From an uncultured Clostridia bacterium (GTDB lineage: Bacteria > Bacillota > Clostridia > Saccharofermentanales > Saccharofermentanaceae): 5,925 nt of DNA. Shown here piece after piece: positions 1 to 5,811 of this stretch; the stretch's first letter is position 1, and the number at the start of each line of letters is the position of its first letter. The notes under the pieces were generated by a model that was not told the DNA's origin, did not search any database, and saw only the letters and a list, made by a program, of their open reading frames with translations. The DNA lies in the NCBI GenBank assembly GCA_946545505.1, contig CAMNNN010000099.1, forward strand, positions 1 through 5,925. Direction: 5' to 3'. A program made the translations under genes and the position numbers.

Positions 1-1
1 T

Positions 2-847
2 AAGGAAGAGGCTAAGAACCGTATCTATGCTACAACAGATAAGGCAAGAGGAGCTCTGAAGGGCCTCGCTGATAAGGAAGGTTACGAGACATTCGTAGTA
101 CCTGATGACGTCGGAGGAAGATTCTCCGTACTCACAGCCGTAGGACTTCTTCCTATCGCTGTTGCAGGCATCGACATCAAGGAGCTCATGAAGGGCGCTA
201 AGGATGCATCCAAGGAATACAAGAAGATGCCCCTCGCGCAGAACCCTTGCTATCAGTACGCTGCAGTAAGAAACTGCCTGCTCAGATCCGGTTACTCCAC
301 AGAGGTTATGGTTAACTACGAGCCTTCTTTCCACTACATGACAGAGTGGTGGAAGCAGCTCTACGGTGAGTCCGAGGGTAAGGACTTGAGAGGTATCTTC
401 CCCGCAGGTGTTGATAACACAACAGACCTGCACTCCATGGGTCAGTTCATCCAGGACGGCGCGAGAATCATGTTCGAGACAGTAGTTAACATCGATCAGG
501 CAAGAAGATCTTTCGAGATTCCGAATGATCCCCAGAACCTCGACGGTCTTAACTTCCTCTCCGGTATGGACATGAACGAAGTTAACAAGAAGGCTATGCA
601 GGGAACAGTCCTCGCTCACGTTGATGGCGGCGTTCCTAACATGGCAGTTCATATGCCCGCTGCTACAGCTTATGACCTCGGAAACCTCATCTACTTCTTC
701 GAGAAGGCTTGCGGTATCTCGGGTTACCTCCTCGCTGTTAATCCTTTCAACCAGCCCGGCGTTGAGGCTTACAAGAAGAACATGTTCGCTCTTCTCGGCA
801 AGCCCGGCTATGAGGATCAGAAGGCAGCTCTCGAGGCTCGTCTGTAA
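2..847 (+). CDS. pgi: Glucose-6-phosphate isomerase, C-terminal part (5' end outside window)
   Basis: Cytoplasmic enzyme that interconverts glucose 6-phosphate and fructose 6-phosphate in glycolysis and gluconeogenesis. The frame is open from base 2, giving 281 residues; Bacillus-type enzymes have about 450, so roughly the N-terminal third is missing. Both family signatures are visible: [17 protein letters not shown] at fragment residues 34-50, and [18 protein letters not shown] near residues 241-258. By alignment from memory with the animal enzyme, the catalytic residues are Glu123 (GESEGK), His144 (DLHSMGQ) and Lys258 (GVEAYK), all present. The ATG at 188 is internal, because the reading frame and conserved sequence continue upstream of it. 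Arg codons are almost all AGA, unlike the CGT/CGC-rich use in the next gene, which fits a highly expressed housekeeping gene. It ends with TAA, followed by a strong terminator, so it is the last gene of its transcript. Confidence 0.97.
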   Translation, partial: KEEAKNRIYATTDKARGALKGLADKEGYETFVVPDDVGGRFSVLTAVGLLPIAVAGIDIKELMKGAKDASKEYKKMPLAQNPCYQYAAVRNCLLRSGYSTEVMVNYEPSFHYMTEWWKQLYGESEGKDLRGIFPAGVDNTTDLHSMGQFIQDGARIMFETVVNIDQARRSFEIPNDPQNLDGLNFLSGMDMNEVNKKAMQGTVLAHVDGGVPNMAVHMPAATAYDLGNLIYFFEKACGISGYLLAVNPFNQPGVEAYKKNMFALLGKPGYEDQKAALEARL

Positions 848-911
848 GCCTGCTCTTGGCCGCGAACAGTGCGCTCGTCGCTGACGCTCCTCCGCAACTT
901 GCAGAGCAGGC
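848..911 (+). other. Possible structured 3' region after pgi (9-bp long-range stem)
   Basis: Directly after the pgi stop codon, GCCTGCTCT (848-856) is exactly complementary to AGAGCAGGC (903-911), enclosing 46 GC-rich bases. A short inner pairing, TGCG (870-873) with CGCA (893-896), could nest within it. A competing stem, TGACGC (882-887) with GCGTCA (910-915), is also possible. It lies between the stop codon and the intrinsic terminator, so it would sit in the 3' UTR of the pgi message. No known RNA family is recognised. It may be a stability element, a small 3'-derived RNA, or chance. Confidence 0.35.
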
Positions 912-930
912 GTCACAGACTCGCGTTTTA

Positions 931-959
931 CAGGACCGTGATATCACGGTCCTGTTTTT
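931..959 (+). terminator. Intrinsic (Rho-independent) terminator of pgi
   Basis: A perfect 24-base palindrome at 931-954 folds into a 10-bp stem (CAGGACCGTG paired with CACGGTCCTG) around an ATAT loop. Five T residues follow at once (955-959). This is a textbook intrinsic terminator 84 bases after the pgi stop. On the other strand the hairpin is followed by TAAAACGC, with no T tract, so it is predicted to work only in the pgi direction. Its T tract runs directly into the promoter of the next gene. Confidence 0.9.
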
Positions 960-967
960 GTTATAAT
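959..967 (+). promoter_or_regulatory. Extended -10 promoter, predicted leaderless start
   Basis: TGTTATAAT is a perfect extended -10 element (TGn plus the consensus TATAAT at 962-967). No -35 match exists at normal spacing: the bases there, TGATAT at 939-944, lie inside the terminator hairpin. Counting the last T of the hexamer as -7 puts +1 at 974, the A of the next gene's ATG. No Shine-Dalgarno sequence precedes that ATG. The predicted message is therefore leaderless. The element is seen directly; the transcription start is inferred. Confidence 0.75.
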
Positions 968-973
968 CACGAT

Positions 974-2374
974 ATGTCAGCAGGAATCTCCACAAAGGAA
1001 AAAGCAGCTTCGGTAACGGCCTTTGCCGTTCTGGTGCTGCTTGTTTTTACCAAGGTTTTGTTATCACCCCTGGGAGATCTTGATGAATTATGGAATTATA
1101 ATCTGTGCCGCGGCACAGCGATGGGTTATGTTCCGTATAAAGATTACGGTATGGTGATGATGCCTTTGTTTACGGTGCTTTTCTCCATACCCCTGCATCT
1201 GTCGCGCACACTTCTTATGTACCGTATAGCATCTGCCGTAATGATCGTTATCACGGCTTTTGTTTATTACCGCGCGGCATCGGAAAGAACGGACCGCCTG
1301 TTCGGACGATTCCTGGCTGTGGCCGCCGCTTTTTCTTTGGACATCGCGACTTATAACGTTCTGTTTTTCATGTTCCTGACTGCGGCCTTTATCCTTCTTA
1401 CCCGCGAAATGAACACCCTAACTTCGGCGGTTACCGGGATTCTTTGCTCGCTCAGTGTTCTTTGCAGACAAACTTCAGGCGTGTTCCTGCTGATAGCGGT
1501 CCTGCTGATATTCCTGACAGCCCCTTCGTTAAGGAAGTTGGCGCGCAGTTTCCTGGTAGGAGCAGCTGCCGTAATGGCGGTCTTCGCGGGATGTCTTCTA
1601 ATAACCGGTTCGTTCGAGGCTTTCTGGGACTGCTGTTTGTTCGCACTCCTCTCGGGAGGCCATGATGCCGGAATTAACAATGATTCTTTGTTATCAGTAA
1701 TTATTATCATTGCAGGTCTGTTCCTCGATATTTATCTGTGGAGAAATGAACGCCGTAAAGATCATCTTTATCATCTGATCTTCGGCGCCGTGCTCATCTC
1801 GGTCGGTATCCCGATAGTTGATCATACGCATATATGTTATGCGGGATTGTGGTTCTTCATCCCCGTCTGTGAAGCTGTTAAGAAATATGCCGGCAAGAGC
1901 ATAAAGCCCGCACTGATGAACATATTGACTGCTGCGGCCGCGCTTATGGTGTTCGCGGTCAATGCCGGAGGCTCTTTGGGAACGGTAAGAAGCAGCCGCT
2001 ATGTCGAATTAAGGGGCATTCCTTTGTATGACGGTTTTATTGACGGCTACTCGGTAATAGATGAAGAGAATAGAAGCATCAGGGCTGAGGGCAACCGTGT
2101 GGTTATCCTGTCGAGCCGGGCATGTCTTTTCAGTATTATGGACGGGCGTTTTGATCCGCCCTTCGATCTGTTCTTAACAGGCAATACCGGTACCCGGGAT
2201 CCTGTCTCGATAGTTGAGGATGTCTATAGTCAGGAAGACACTGTCATCCTTATGCCGGATGACTACCCGGAAGAGAACTGGGAGAACCCCGAAGGCGTAT
2301 ATGAGTCTGTGATCAGTCACTGCACGCCTTTCGCGCAGTATGGTAATTTCGTCTGGTACAGGCCCGTCAGTTGA
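974..2374 (+). CDS. Polytopic membrane protein, probable GT-C fold glycosyltransferase
   Basis: A 466-residue integral membrane protein. Hydrophobic segments lie near residues 11-31, 60-75, 83-98, 112-143 (two or one long), 153-182, 191-211, 236-254, 265-282, 286-300 and 312-331. A soluble tail of about 135 residues follows, probably outside the membrane. After the first segment comes GDLDELWN (residues 34-41), then GYVPYKDYGMVMMPL. This acidic Asp-x-Asp-Glu loop followed by a Tyr-x-Asp and Pro-containing stretch resembles the first outer loop of GT-C enzymes (PMT/ArnT/RgtA type), which transfer sugars from lipid-phosphate donors; donor and acceptor are unknown. The frame is open further upstream (to 869), but that extension would run through the pgi terminator, and ATG 974 sits at the predicted transcription start, so it is preferred. 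It appears to be transcribed alone from its own promoter. Membrane protein is near certain; GT-C is probable; activity is not established. Confidence 0.7.
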   Translation: MSAGISTKEKAASVTAFAVLVLLVFTKVLLSPLGDLDELWNYNLCRGTAMGYVPYKDYGMVMMPLFTVLFSIPLHLSRTLLMYRIASAVMIVITAFVYYRAASERTDRLFGRFLAVAAAFSLDIATYNVLFFMFLTAAFILLTREMNTLTSAVTGILCSLSVLCRQTSGVFLLIAVLLIFLTAPSLRKLARSFLVGAAAVMAVFAGCLLITGSFEAFWDCCLFALLSGGHDAGINNDSLLSVIIIIAGLFLDIYLWRNERRKDHLYHLIFGAVLISVGIPIVDHTHICYAGLWFFIPVCEAVKKYAGKSIKPALMNILTAAAALMVFAVNAGGSLGTVRSSRYVELRGIPLYDGFIDGYSVIDEENRSIRAEGNRVVILSSRACLFSIMDGRFDPPFDLFLTGNTGTRDPVSIVEDVYSQEDTVILMPDDYPEENWENPEGVYESVISHCTPFAQYGNFVWYRPVS

Positions 2375-2380
2375 AGTCTT

Positions 2381-2389
2381 TGGTATAAT
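2381..2389 (+). promoter_or_regulatory. Extended -10 promoter, predicted leaderless start
   Basis: TGGTATAAT is a second perfect extended -10 element (TGn plus TATAAT at 2384-2389), in the 21-base gap between two genes. No -35 match is present at normal spacing (GGCCCG at 2361-2366). Six bases, CAACAC, separate it from ATG 2396, so +1 is predicted on the A of that ATG, exactly as at 959-974. No Shine-Dalgarno sequence is present. It probably drives the radical-SAM and DUF2344 genes. Confidence 0.75.
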
Positions 2390-2395
2390 CAACAC

Positions 2396-4243
2396 ATGCA
2401 TACAGAAGTTAAAGTTCCTCACAGCCTGTTGATGTCCGTGGAAAGTCCGGGACGTTATGTCGGCGGTGAGAAGAATCAGATAGTTAAGCCCATAACCGAA
2501 GACATGGTGAGGACCGTCTTCTGTTTCCCCGATATCTACGAGATAGGAATGAGCAACCTCGCACTGCAGATACTCTATAAAGTCCTTAACGGACCGGAGT
2601 GGAGTTCATGCGAGCGTGCGTTCTCCCCCTGGCCCGATATGGACGCCGGGATGCGTGAGCGCGGTATTCCTCTTTATTCACTGGAGACGAGATCTCCTCT
2701 TAACGAGTTCGACGTCGCAGCTTTCTCATTAGGTTATGAGATGTGCTTCACGAATGTCCTTCAGATGCTCGACTTAGGACGCATTCCGCTTAGAAGTGCA
2801 GACAGGAAAGAGAACGATCCTATCGTTGTCGCAGGAGGCCCCGTCTGCTGTAATATCGAGCCGATGGCAGACTTCTTCGATGCTGTATTTATCGGTGAAG
2901 GCGAGGAAGTGGACCTGGAGTTCACGGCGGTTATCAAGAAATATAAGGACGGGGGCAAGAAGGACCGTAAGGCTCTTCTTAAGGAACTCGCGAAGATCGA
3001 AGGCGTCTATGTCCCGTCACTTTATACACCTAAGTATGAGAACGGCAGATTCGCGGGGTTCGATATCGAAGAAGGAGCGCCCGCGTCCGTTAAGAAGAGG
3101 ATCATAAAGGATCTGGATAAGGTCGATTATCCGGTAAGCCCCGTCGTCCCGAATAATAATGTAGTTCACGACAGAGCATATCTCGAGCTGTTCAGAGGCT
3201 GTATCCGCGGGTGCAGATTCTGCCAGGCCGGTTACCTGTACAGACCTGTCAGGGAGAAGTCCGCGAAGACCTTGTGCGGGCAGGGTATCAGCATAATGAA
3301 GAACACGGGTTACGACGACTTGGGCCTTCTGTCGCTGTCCACCAGTGACTATACGGGTCTTCACGAACTGACCGACAACCTGCTTGAAGACTTTAGTTCC
3401 AAGCATGAGAGCCTGTCACTGCCGTCGCTTCGTATCGATAATTTCGCGCTGGAGCTGATGGAGAAGGCGTCGCAGACGAGAAAGTCGGGACTGACGTTCG
3501 CTCCCGAGGCAGGAACTCAGAGATTAAGAGATGTAATTAACAAGGGCATCAACGAGGAAGACATAATGACCTCGCTGAAGCTCGCTTTCGAGGGAGGCTG
3601 GAGCACGGTCAAGCTTTATTTCATGCTCGGACTTCCGACGGAGACTATGGAGGATGTCGAAGGCATCGCGGACCTCGCGCTTAAGATCGAGAGACTTTAT
3701 TTCGACACGATGCGTGAGATCGGCGCCAAGCCCAGAAAGCCCGAGATTACGGTATCCACGTCCATGTTTATACCTAAGCCCTTCACGCCGTTCCAGTGGG
3801 AGCCGCAGAACACGAAGGAGCAGTTCCTCGAGAAGCAGTCGCACCTTAGAAATCTTCTCAAGAAGCATCGAAATATACGTTATATCTGGCACGACGTGGA
3901 GACTTCGTGCTGGGAGGGGATATATGCCCGCGGTGACAGAAGGCTGTGTGATGTCATCCTCGAAGGCTATAAGGCAGGCAGTATCTTCGATGCCTGGGAC
4001 CAGTTCTTTGACTATGAGAAATGGACCGGGATCTTGAACTCTCACGGTCTTAAGTGGGAGGACTACACTCAGGGCTGGAGCACGGAAGACTCTCTGCCGT
4101 GGGACAACATCGATGTCGGCGTGACCAAGGCTTTCCTTAAGCGTGAGCGTGAGAAGGCTTACGCGGAGACCGTCACGGAGAACTGCCGCTCCAAGTGTGC
4201 AGGCTGCGGTGCGGCATGCTATAAGGCAGGTATTTGCCCATGA
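2396..4243 (+). CDS. TIGR03960-type radical SAM protein, function unknown
   Basis: A 615-residue cytoplasmic iron-sulfur protein. The N-terminal part (about 12-240) matches the region annotated as B12-binding in this family, with RYVGGE, FPDIYEIGMSNLALQIL and GGPVCCN...GEGEE. I see no DxHxxG cobalamin motif, so B12 binding is uncertain. The radical SAM core begins near 258 with the cluster motif C269-x3-C273-x2-C276 (CIRGCRFC), which should hold a 4Fe-4S cluster cleaving S-adenosylmethionine. LTFAPEAGTQRLRDVINKG (366-384) is another typical core stretch. The C-terminus has five cysteines (597, 601, 604, 608, 614) that could bind a second cluster or zinc. The start at ATG 2396 is favoured over ATG 2432 because family members also carry residues before the RYVGGE region, and 2396 coincides with the predicted transcription start. 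It overlaps the DUF2344 gene, which in many bacteria is fused to or paired with this protein. Family assignment is strong; the substrate is unknown, and RNA or ribosome modification is only a guess from usual neighbours. Confidence 0.88.
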   Translation: MHTEVKVPHSLLMSVESPGRYVGGEKNQIVKPITEDMVRTVFCFPDIYEIGMSNLALQILYKVLNGPEWSSCERAFSPWPDMDAGMRERGIPLYSLETRSPLNEFDVAAFSLGYEMCFTNVLQMLDLGRIPLRSADRKENDPIVVAGGPVCCNIEPMADFFDAVFIGEGEEVDLEFTAVIKKYKDGGKKDRKALLKELAKIEGVYVPSLYTPKYENGRFAGFDIEEGAPASVKKRIIKDLDKVDYPVSPVVPNNNVVHDRAYLELFRGCIRGCRFCQAGYLYRPVREKSAKTLCGQGISIMKNTGYDDLGLLSLSTSDYTGLHELTDNLLEDFSSKHESLSLPSLRIDNFALELMEKASQTRKSGLTFAPEAGTQRLRDVINKGINEEDIMTSLKLAFEGGWSTVKLYFMLGLPTETMEDVEGIADLALKIERLYFDTMREIGAKPRKPEITVSTSMFIPKPFTPFQWEPQNTKEQFLEKQSHLRNLLKKHRNIRYIWHDVETSCWEGIYARGDRRLCDVILEGYKAGSIFDAWDQFFDYEKWTGILNSHGLKWEDYTQGWSTEDSLPWDNIDVGVTKAFLKREREKAYAETVTENCRSKCAGCGAACYKAGICP

Positions 4244-4962
4244 ATGTCGAAGAACAGTTAAAGCAGATGACGACGAAGCTTCACCAGCACGAGTATGTGT
4301 GCAGGGGGCTTTTCGAGAGGAGGGGGGCACTGTCTTACATAGGCCACCTCGACCTGAAGGCCGTCTTCGAGAGAGCGCTTAGAAGGGCGGAGCTGCCGCT
4401 TCTTTATACGCAGGGTTTTAATCCCAGGCCGATGCTCGAGTTCGCGCTGCCGCTCGGCGTTGGTATCGACACTGAGGGTGACTGGGTCGACGTCGCCATG
4501 GAGGTACCGCTCGATCCCGAAGAATATGTAAGACGGATCAATGAAGAACTCCCCGAGGGAGTGCGTGTCATCCGAGCGGTGTCACTCGACGAACCGAAGA
4601 AGAGCCTTATGAGCGTGGTCACATGCGCAGAGTACCGCATCGAGGCGCCGGGAATCACGGAGGCACTTCTGAATGTATTCTCTCTGGAACATGTGGAGAC
4701 GACGAAGAAGAGCAAGGGGCGCGAGGTGAGAACCGACATCAGGCCGCTTCTTATAAAGCCACTTACGTCTTCGACTCCTGACAGTGCGGAGTATATGTGT
4801 TACGCGGGTTCACAGCAGAACTTAAGACCTGATGTTCTGCTTAAGGCTGTCTGCGAGACTACCGGCTACTCTTCGGAGGCCGCGGCCGAGGCGCGGATCA
4901 CGAGACTCGCACTCTACGGCGGAAATTATCCTGACATCACTTCAATTGAAGGTTTGACCTGA
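4240..4962 (+). CDS. TIGR03936/DUF2344 protein, radical-SAM partner
   Basis: A 240-residue soluble protein of the DUF2344 family, whose members are found next to or fused to TIGR03960 radical SAM proteins. Typical stretches are LSYIGHLDLKAVFERALRRAE (residues 31-51, the last residue here omitted from the usual core), YTQGFNPRPMLEFALPLGVG (56-75), the basic KKSKGREVRTDIRPLLIKPL (156-175), NLRPDVLLKAV (194-204) and ARITRLALYGG (218-228). ATG 4240 overlaps the preceding stop in an ATGA arrangement, implying translational coupling; AAGGCAGG (4223-4230) is a weak possible ribosome site. A TTG at 4234 and an ATG at 4267 are alternative starts, less attractive because the conserved domain begins only near residue 19. 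No catalytic motif is recognised. It may bind the substrate or RNA for the radical SAM enzyme, but that is inference. Stop at TGA 4960-4962, with no terminator visible before the next gene. Confidence 0.87.
   Translation: MNVEEQLKQMTTKLHQHEYVCRGLFERRGALSYIGHLDLKAVFERALRRAELPLLYTQGFNPRPMLEFALPLGVGIDTEGDWVDVAMEVPLDPEEYVRRINEELPEGVRVIRAVSLDEPKKSLMSVVTCAEYRIEAPGITEALLNVFSLEHVETTKKSKGREVRTDIRPLLIKPLTSSTPDSAEYMCYAGSQQNLRPDVLLKAVCETTGYSSEAAAEARITRLALYGGNYPDITSIEGLT
4940..4951 (+). promoter_or_regulatory. 12-bp perfect palindrome, candidate operator
   Basis: CTTCAATTGAAG is a perfect 12-base palindrome overlapping the last codons of the DUF2344 gene, about 60 bases upstream of the FabT-like MarR gene. 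MarR dimers bind AT-rich inverted repeats and often control their own genes. It does not match the streptococcal FabT site (TTTGATTATCAAA type). A weak -35-like TTGACC (4954-4959) follows, with only TTAACT (4977-4982) 17 bases further on. Operator function is a guess from position and symmetry. Confidence 0.3.
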
Positions 4963-4987
4963 TTAGTGTATTATCCTTAACTGTATT

Positions 4988-5000
4988 AGAGGAACAGGAG
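4988..5000 (+). promoter_or_regulatory. Shine-Dalgarno region of the MarR gene
   Basis: AGAGGAACAGGAG contains AGGAG at 4996-5000, nine bases before ATG 5010, with a further AGAGG at 4988-4992. This supports ATG 5010 as the start and shows that the genome uses ordinary Shine-Dalgarno initiation beside the two predicted leaderless genes. Confidence 0.75.
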
Positions 5001-5009
5001 CCGCGTCTG

Positions 5010-5531
5010 ATGAATGATCGTGAACAGAGAATGGCAGACAGCCTGGTAAGCATTTTCGAGAAGGTGCTTGTGGCTGAAGAGAAGTCTTTGCAGAAGGACT
5101 ACTTTAAGAATCTGTCTTTGGCGGAGATGCATACTCTCGATGCGATCGGTCCGTACGAGTCGCGAACCATGACGGAGACGGCGCAGATACTCGGTGTTAC
5201 CGTAGGAACTCTCACGGTTGCCATCGACAGACTCGTTAAGAAGGGTTATGTCGAGCGTTGCCGTGATGAGAAGGACAGAAGAGTGGTAAGGATCTCTCTG
5301 ACCAGAGACGGAAAGCTCGCGGCAAGAATGCACGGCAAGTTCCATAAGGTGCTCGCGAAGCATATTCTCGAGCCCTACACGGACAAGGAGCAGGACATGC
5401 TCTTGGGTCTCGTAACGGATGTTGAAGATTATCTGAATACTCAGGTATCAAGATATGACGACAACAGTGATACAAAGCAGACCGCCAAGAAAGTGGCGGC
5501 AGATGTAAGAAGGAGAAAGAAAAATGACTGA
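5010..5531 (+). CDS. MarR-family transcriptional regulator, FabT-like
   Basis: A 173-residue winged helix-turn-helix repressor of the MarR family. The dimerisation N-terminus (IFEKVLVAEEKSL, 15-27) leads into the DNA-binding domain: LSLAEMHTLDAIG (35-47), the helix-turn-helix TMTETAQILGVTVGTLTVAI (53-72), RLVKKGYVERCRDEKDRR (74-91) with the DEKDRR wing, then RISLTRDGK. From memory it resembles Streptococcus FabT along most of its length (EMHTIDVIG, VTLGTVT, RKGYIER, QDRRVV, RLHKRFHKA). FabT represses fatty-acid synthesis genes with long-chain acyl-ACP as corepressor. The gene overlaps an acyl carrier protein gene, supporting a similar role. Unusual is a charged, lysine/arginine-rich tail after about residue 148, roughly 25 residues longer than streptococcal FabT. 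The targets and effector are inferred; no fab genes other than ACP are visible. MarR membership is very secure, FabT-like moderately so. Confidence 0.85.
   Translation: MNDREQRMADSLVSIFEKVLVAEEKSLQKDYFKNLSLAEMHTLDAIGPYESRTMTETAQILGVTVGTLTVAIDRLVKKGYVERCRDEKDRRVVRISLTRDGKLAARMHGKFHKVLAKHILEPYTDKEQDMLLGLVTDVEDYLNTQVSRYDDNSDTKQTAKKVAADVRRRKKND
5482..5499 (+). other. Small hairpin just upstream of the ACP ribosome site
   Basis: CCGCCA (5482-5487) pairs perfectly with TGGCGG (5494-5499) around the six-base loop AGAAAG. It lies inside the end of the MarR coding region, 11 bases before the AGGAG of the ACP gene. No T tract follows, so it is not a terminator. It could keep the ACP ribosome site unpaired or affect mRNA processing, or it may simply reflect coding for Thr-Ala-Lys-Lys-Val-Ala. 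Confidence 0.3.
5511..5515 (+). promoter_or_regulatory. Strong Shine-Dalgarno of the ACP gene
   Basis: AGGAG, within AAGAAGGAGA, sits eight bases before ATG 5524. It decides the ACP start in favour of 5524 over the in-frame ATG at 5554, which has no ribosome site. It lies within the MarR reading frame. Confidence 0.85.
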
Positions 5532-5805
5532 CAACGATGTCCCCCGAGAACGTATGGAAGATAAGAAGGATCAGATATACGAAGACCTTCTCAATATACT
5601 CACCGAGGAACTCGGAGTATCACCGACGGATGTGAATCCTACATTAGATATCAGAGACGATTTGGCGTTCGATTCACTCCAGCTTTACTCATTCATTATC
5701 ACAGTAGAGGAAGCATACGACATAAGGATCACGGATGAACAGATAGATAAGGTTCATACGATGAACGACCTTGTTGATATGGTATGCGATATCATTAATC
5801 AGTAA
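5524..5805 (+). CDS. Acyl carrier protein (phosphopantetheine-binding)
   Basis: A 93-residue acidic, all-helical carrier protein that would carry acyl groups on a 4'-phosphopantetheine arm attached to Ser51 of the DSL motif (LAFDSLQLYSF, 47-57). Helix I (KDQIYEDLLNILTEELGV) and the later helix (MNDLVDMVCDIINQ) follow the ACP pattern. The sequence after DSL (QLYSFIITVEEAYDIRITDEQ) departs from the usual fatty-acid-synthase ACP (DTVELVMALEEEF), so it may be a secondary ACP, comparable in role to enterococcal AcpB, rather than the main AcpP. The first ten residues before MEDKKDQ are an extension compared with typical 75-80-residue ACPs. Its first eight bases overlap the end of the FabT-like gene (ATGACTGA), so the two are co-transcribed and probably coupled. 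ACP family assignment is secure; whether it serves phospholipid synthesis, and whether it feeds the regulator, is inference. Confidence 0.9.
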   Translation: MTDNDVPRERMEDKKDQIYEDLLNILTEELGVSPTDVNPTLDIRDDLAFDSLQLYSFIITVEEAYDIRITDEQIDKVHTMNDLVDMVCDIINQ

Positions 5806-5811
5806 TCACAG

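Noticed and set aside
188..190. ATG at 188 as the start of a separate gene
   Set aside because: The same frame is open to base 2 and encodes the conserved GGRFS signature of glucose-6-phosphate isomerase upstream, so this is an internal methionine.
931..954. Terminator palindrome as a bidirectional terminator
   Set aside because: The minus-strand exit sequence has no T tract, and no minus-strand gene converges on it.
869..973. Upstream extension of the membrane-protein frame beginning at 869
   Set aside because: It would translate through the pgi terminator hairpin and upstream of the only good promoter. The residues are arginine-rich and unlike a membrane-protein N-terminus; ATG 974 fits better.
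3524..4330. Long minus-strand open frame (268 codons) opposite the radical-SAM and DUF2344 genes
   Set aside because: It has no recognisable domain, and the + strand frames over the same bases carry clear conserved motifs. It is an antisense shadow of codon bias.
4954..4982. TTGACC-17 bp-TTAACT as a promoter for the MarR gene
   Set aside because: The -35 half is good but the -10 half matches TATAAT at only three of six positions. It is mentioned as weak context and not called as a promoter.
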